64,000 nt of DNA. Origin: Paenibacillus sp. UNC499MF (lineage in GTDB: Bacteria; Bacillota; Bacilli; Paenibacillales; NBRC-103111). The translations under genes were made by a program, and so were the position numbers. Under the pieces are notes generated by a model, which saw only the letters and a list, made by a program, of their open reading frames with translations, had not been told where the DNA came from and did no database searches. The stretch is taken from contig NZ_FNVF01000011.1 in assembly GCF_900107975.1 (NCBI RefSeq), positions 33,828-97,827 of the forward strand, given 5' to 3'. Positions within the stretch are counted from its first letter, which is position 1. Every line of letters begins with the position of its first letter. Positions 63,581 through 64,000 of the stretch are shown here, piece after piece.

Positions 63581-64000
63581 ATGTTGTCCGAGTATAGGGA
63601 AATCTTTCTGGAGGAGCTGGAGGAACAGCTTCAGGTCATGGACGGGGAGATTTTGAAGCTGGAGCAGTCCGGTGAGTCCGGTATCGTCATTCAAAGCCTG
63701 TTCCGGGCCGCTCATACGATCAAAGGATCGTCGGCGGCAATGGGCTTCGAAGAGATGAAGCAGTTAACCCATGAGATGGAACATTTGCTGGACCGGGTCA
63801 GAAGCGGGCAGCTTGCCGTGTCCGGCGCTTTGGTCGATCTCCTGTTCACCGCGCTGGATATTCTCAAGCAGCTTAAGCAAGACATCGTTGGCGGGGAGCC
63901 GCCTTCCGCAGATATTTCGGACTGTGTCCGCGCGCTGAGAAGCTTCGGCAGCGAAGATTCTGTTCTCGCCGGAGATAGGCCGGAAACAGCGGAAACGCCC
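63581..64000 (+). CDS. cheA: Chemotaxis histidine kinase CheA (3' truncated by window end)
   Basis: The first 140 codons are visible and run off the right edge. They encode the P1 HPt domain with the phosphorylated His in FRAAHTIKGSSAAMGF (about residue 47) and the helical EEMKQLTHEMEHLLDRVR segment that follows, then a linker. The remaining domains (P2-P5) lie outside. ATG 63581 has AGGAGTTG upstream, 12 nt after cheW. CheA would be driven by the MCP through CheW and feed CheY. Confidence 0.93.
   Translation, partial: MLSEYREIFLEELEEQLQVMDGEILKLEQSGESGIVIQSLFRAAHTIKGSSAAMGFEEMKQLTHEMEHLLDRVRSGQLAVSGALVDLLFTALDILKQLKQDIVGGEPPSADISDCVRALRSFGSEDSVLAGDRPETAETP

Overview
The window looks like chromosome of a spore-forming, moderately GC-rich Gram-positive bacterium of the Paenibacillaceae (Paenibacillus or a close relative). 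The signs are strong AGGAGG-type ribosome binding sites with many TTG/GTG starts, an SLH-anchored surface protein, a CotF-type spore coat protein, a CIRCE element, a des-desK-desR membrane fluidity locus, futalosine-pathway menaquinone genes and several WYL regulators. No tRNA, rRNA, CRISPR array or intact insertion sequence was seen. The first gene (SLH protein) and the last (cheA) run off the window edges.

Layout. 1-5.5 kb: SLH/Ig-like surface protein, htpG behind a perfect CIRCE, a 12-bp minisatellite, and a frameshifted LURP-one-type gene. 5.7-14.7 kb: one giant gene for a cyclic beta-1,2-glucan synthase-like enzyme. 14.8-18.2 kb: spore coat protein, YqcI/YcgG protein, LysE-type exporter, DUF1989 protein and a deleted phosphodiester glycosidase pseudogene. 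18.5-22.2 kb: a three-gene exopolysaccharide-type operon (GT2, acyltransferase-3, GH18). 22.3-26.9 kb: an AT-rich stretch with a methyltransferase, a short Trp-ending peptide gene divergent from a ComP-like kinase, its response regulator and a small unknown gene. 26.9-33.2 kb: two WYL proteins divergent from a Hen1-Pnkp RNA repair operon. 33.3-38.2 kb: manganese catalase, YpsA-like protein, des-desK-desR. 38.4-43.7 kb: AlkD-like protein, WYL regulator, OpuC-type compatible-solute ABC transporter. 43.7-54.1 kb: PfpI, ribokinase, AraC-GyrI regulator, acetyltransferase, M50-like protease, speD, DsbA-like oxidoreductase, Old Yellow Enzyme, ECF sigma/anti-sigma pair. 54.4-56 kb: mqnB-mqnD. 56.2-64 kb: a six-PAS histidine kinase, a ComA-like response regulator, a perfect ComA box, then a chemosensory operon (cheX, 58-aa ORF, MCP, cheW, cheA).

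Most interesting points. (1) The regulator at 59759-60427 has a ComA-like recognition region, and a perfect TTGCGG-N4-CCGCAA ComA box with two further half-sites lies between it and the chemosensory operon. This suggests a ComA-family regulator rewired to a multi-PAS kinase and to chemosensory genes. (2) A second, ComP-like kinase/regulator pair sits head-to-head with a 54-codon peptide gene ending in Glu-Tyr-Trp-Val, with no comQ nearby. (3) Two WYL proteins face an RNA repair cassette. (4) Two genes are visibly broken, and their ancestral frames can be reconstructed from the sequence.
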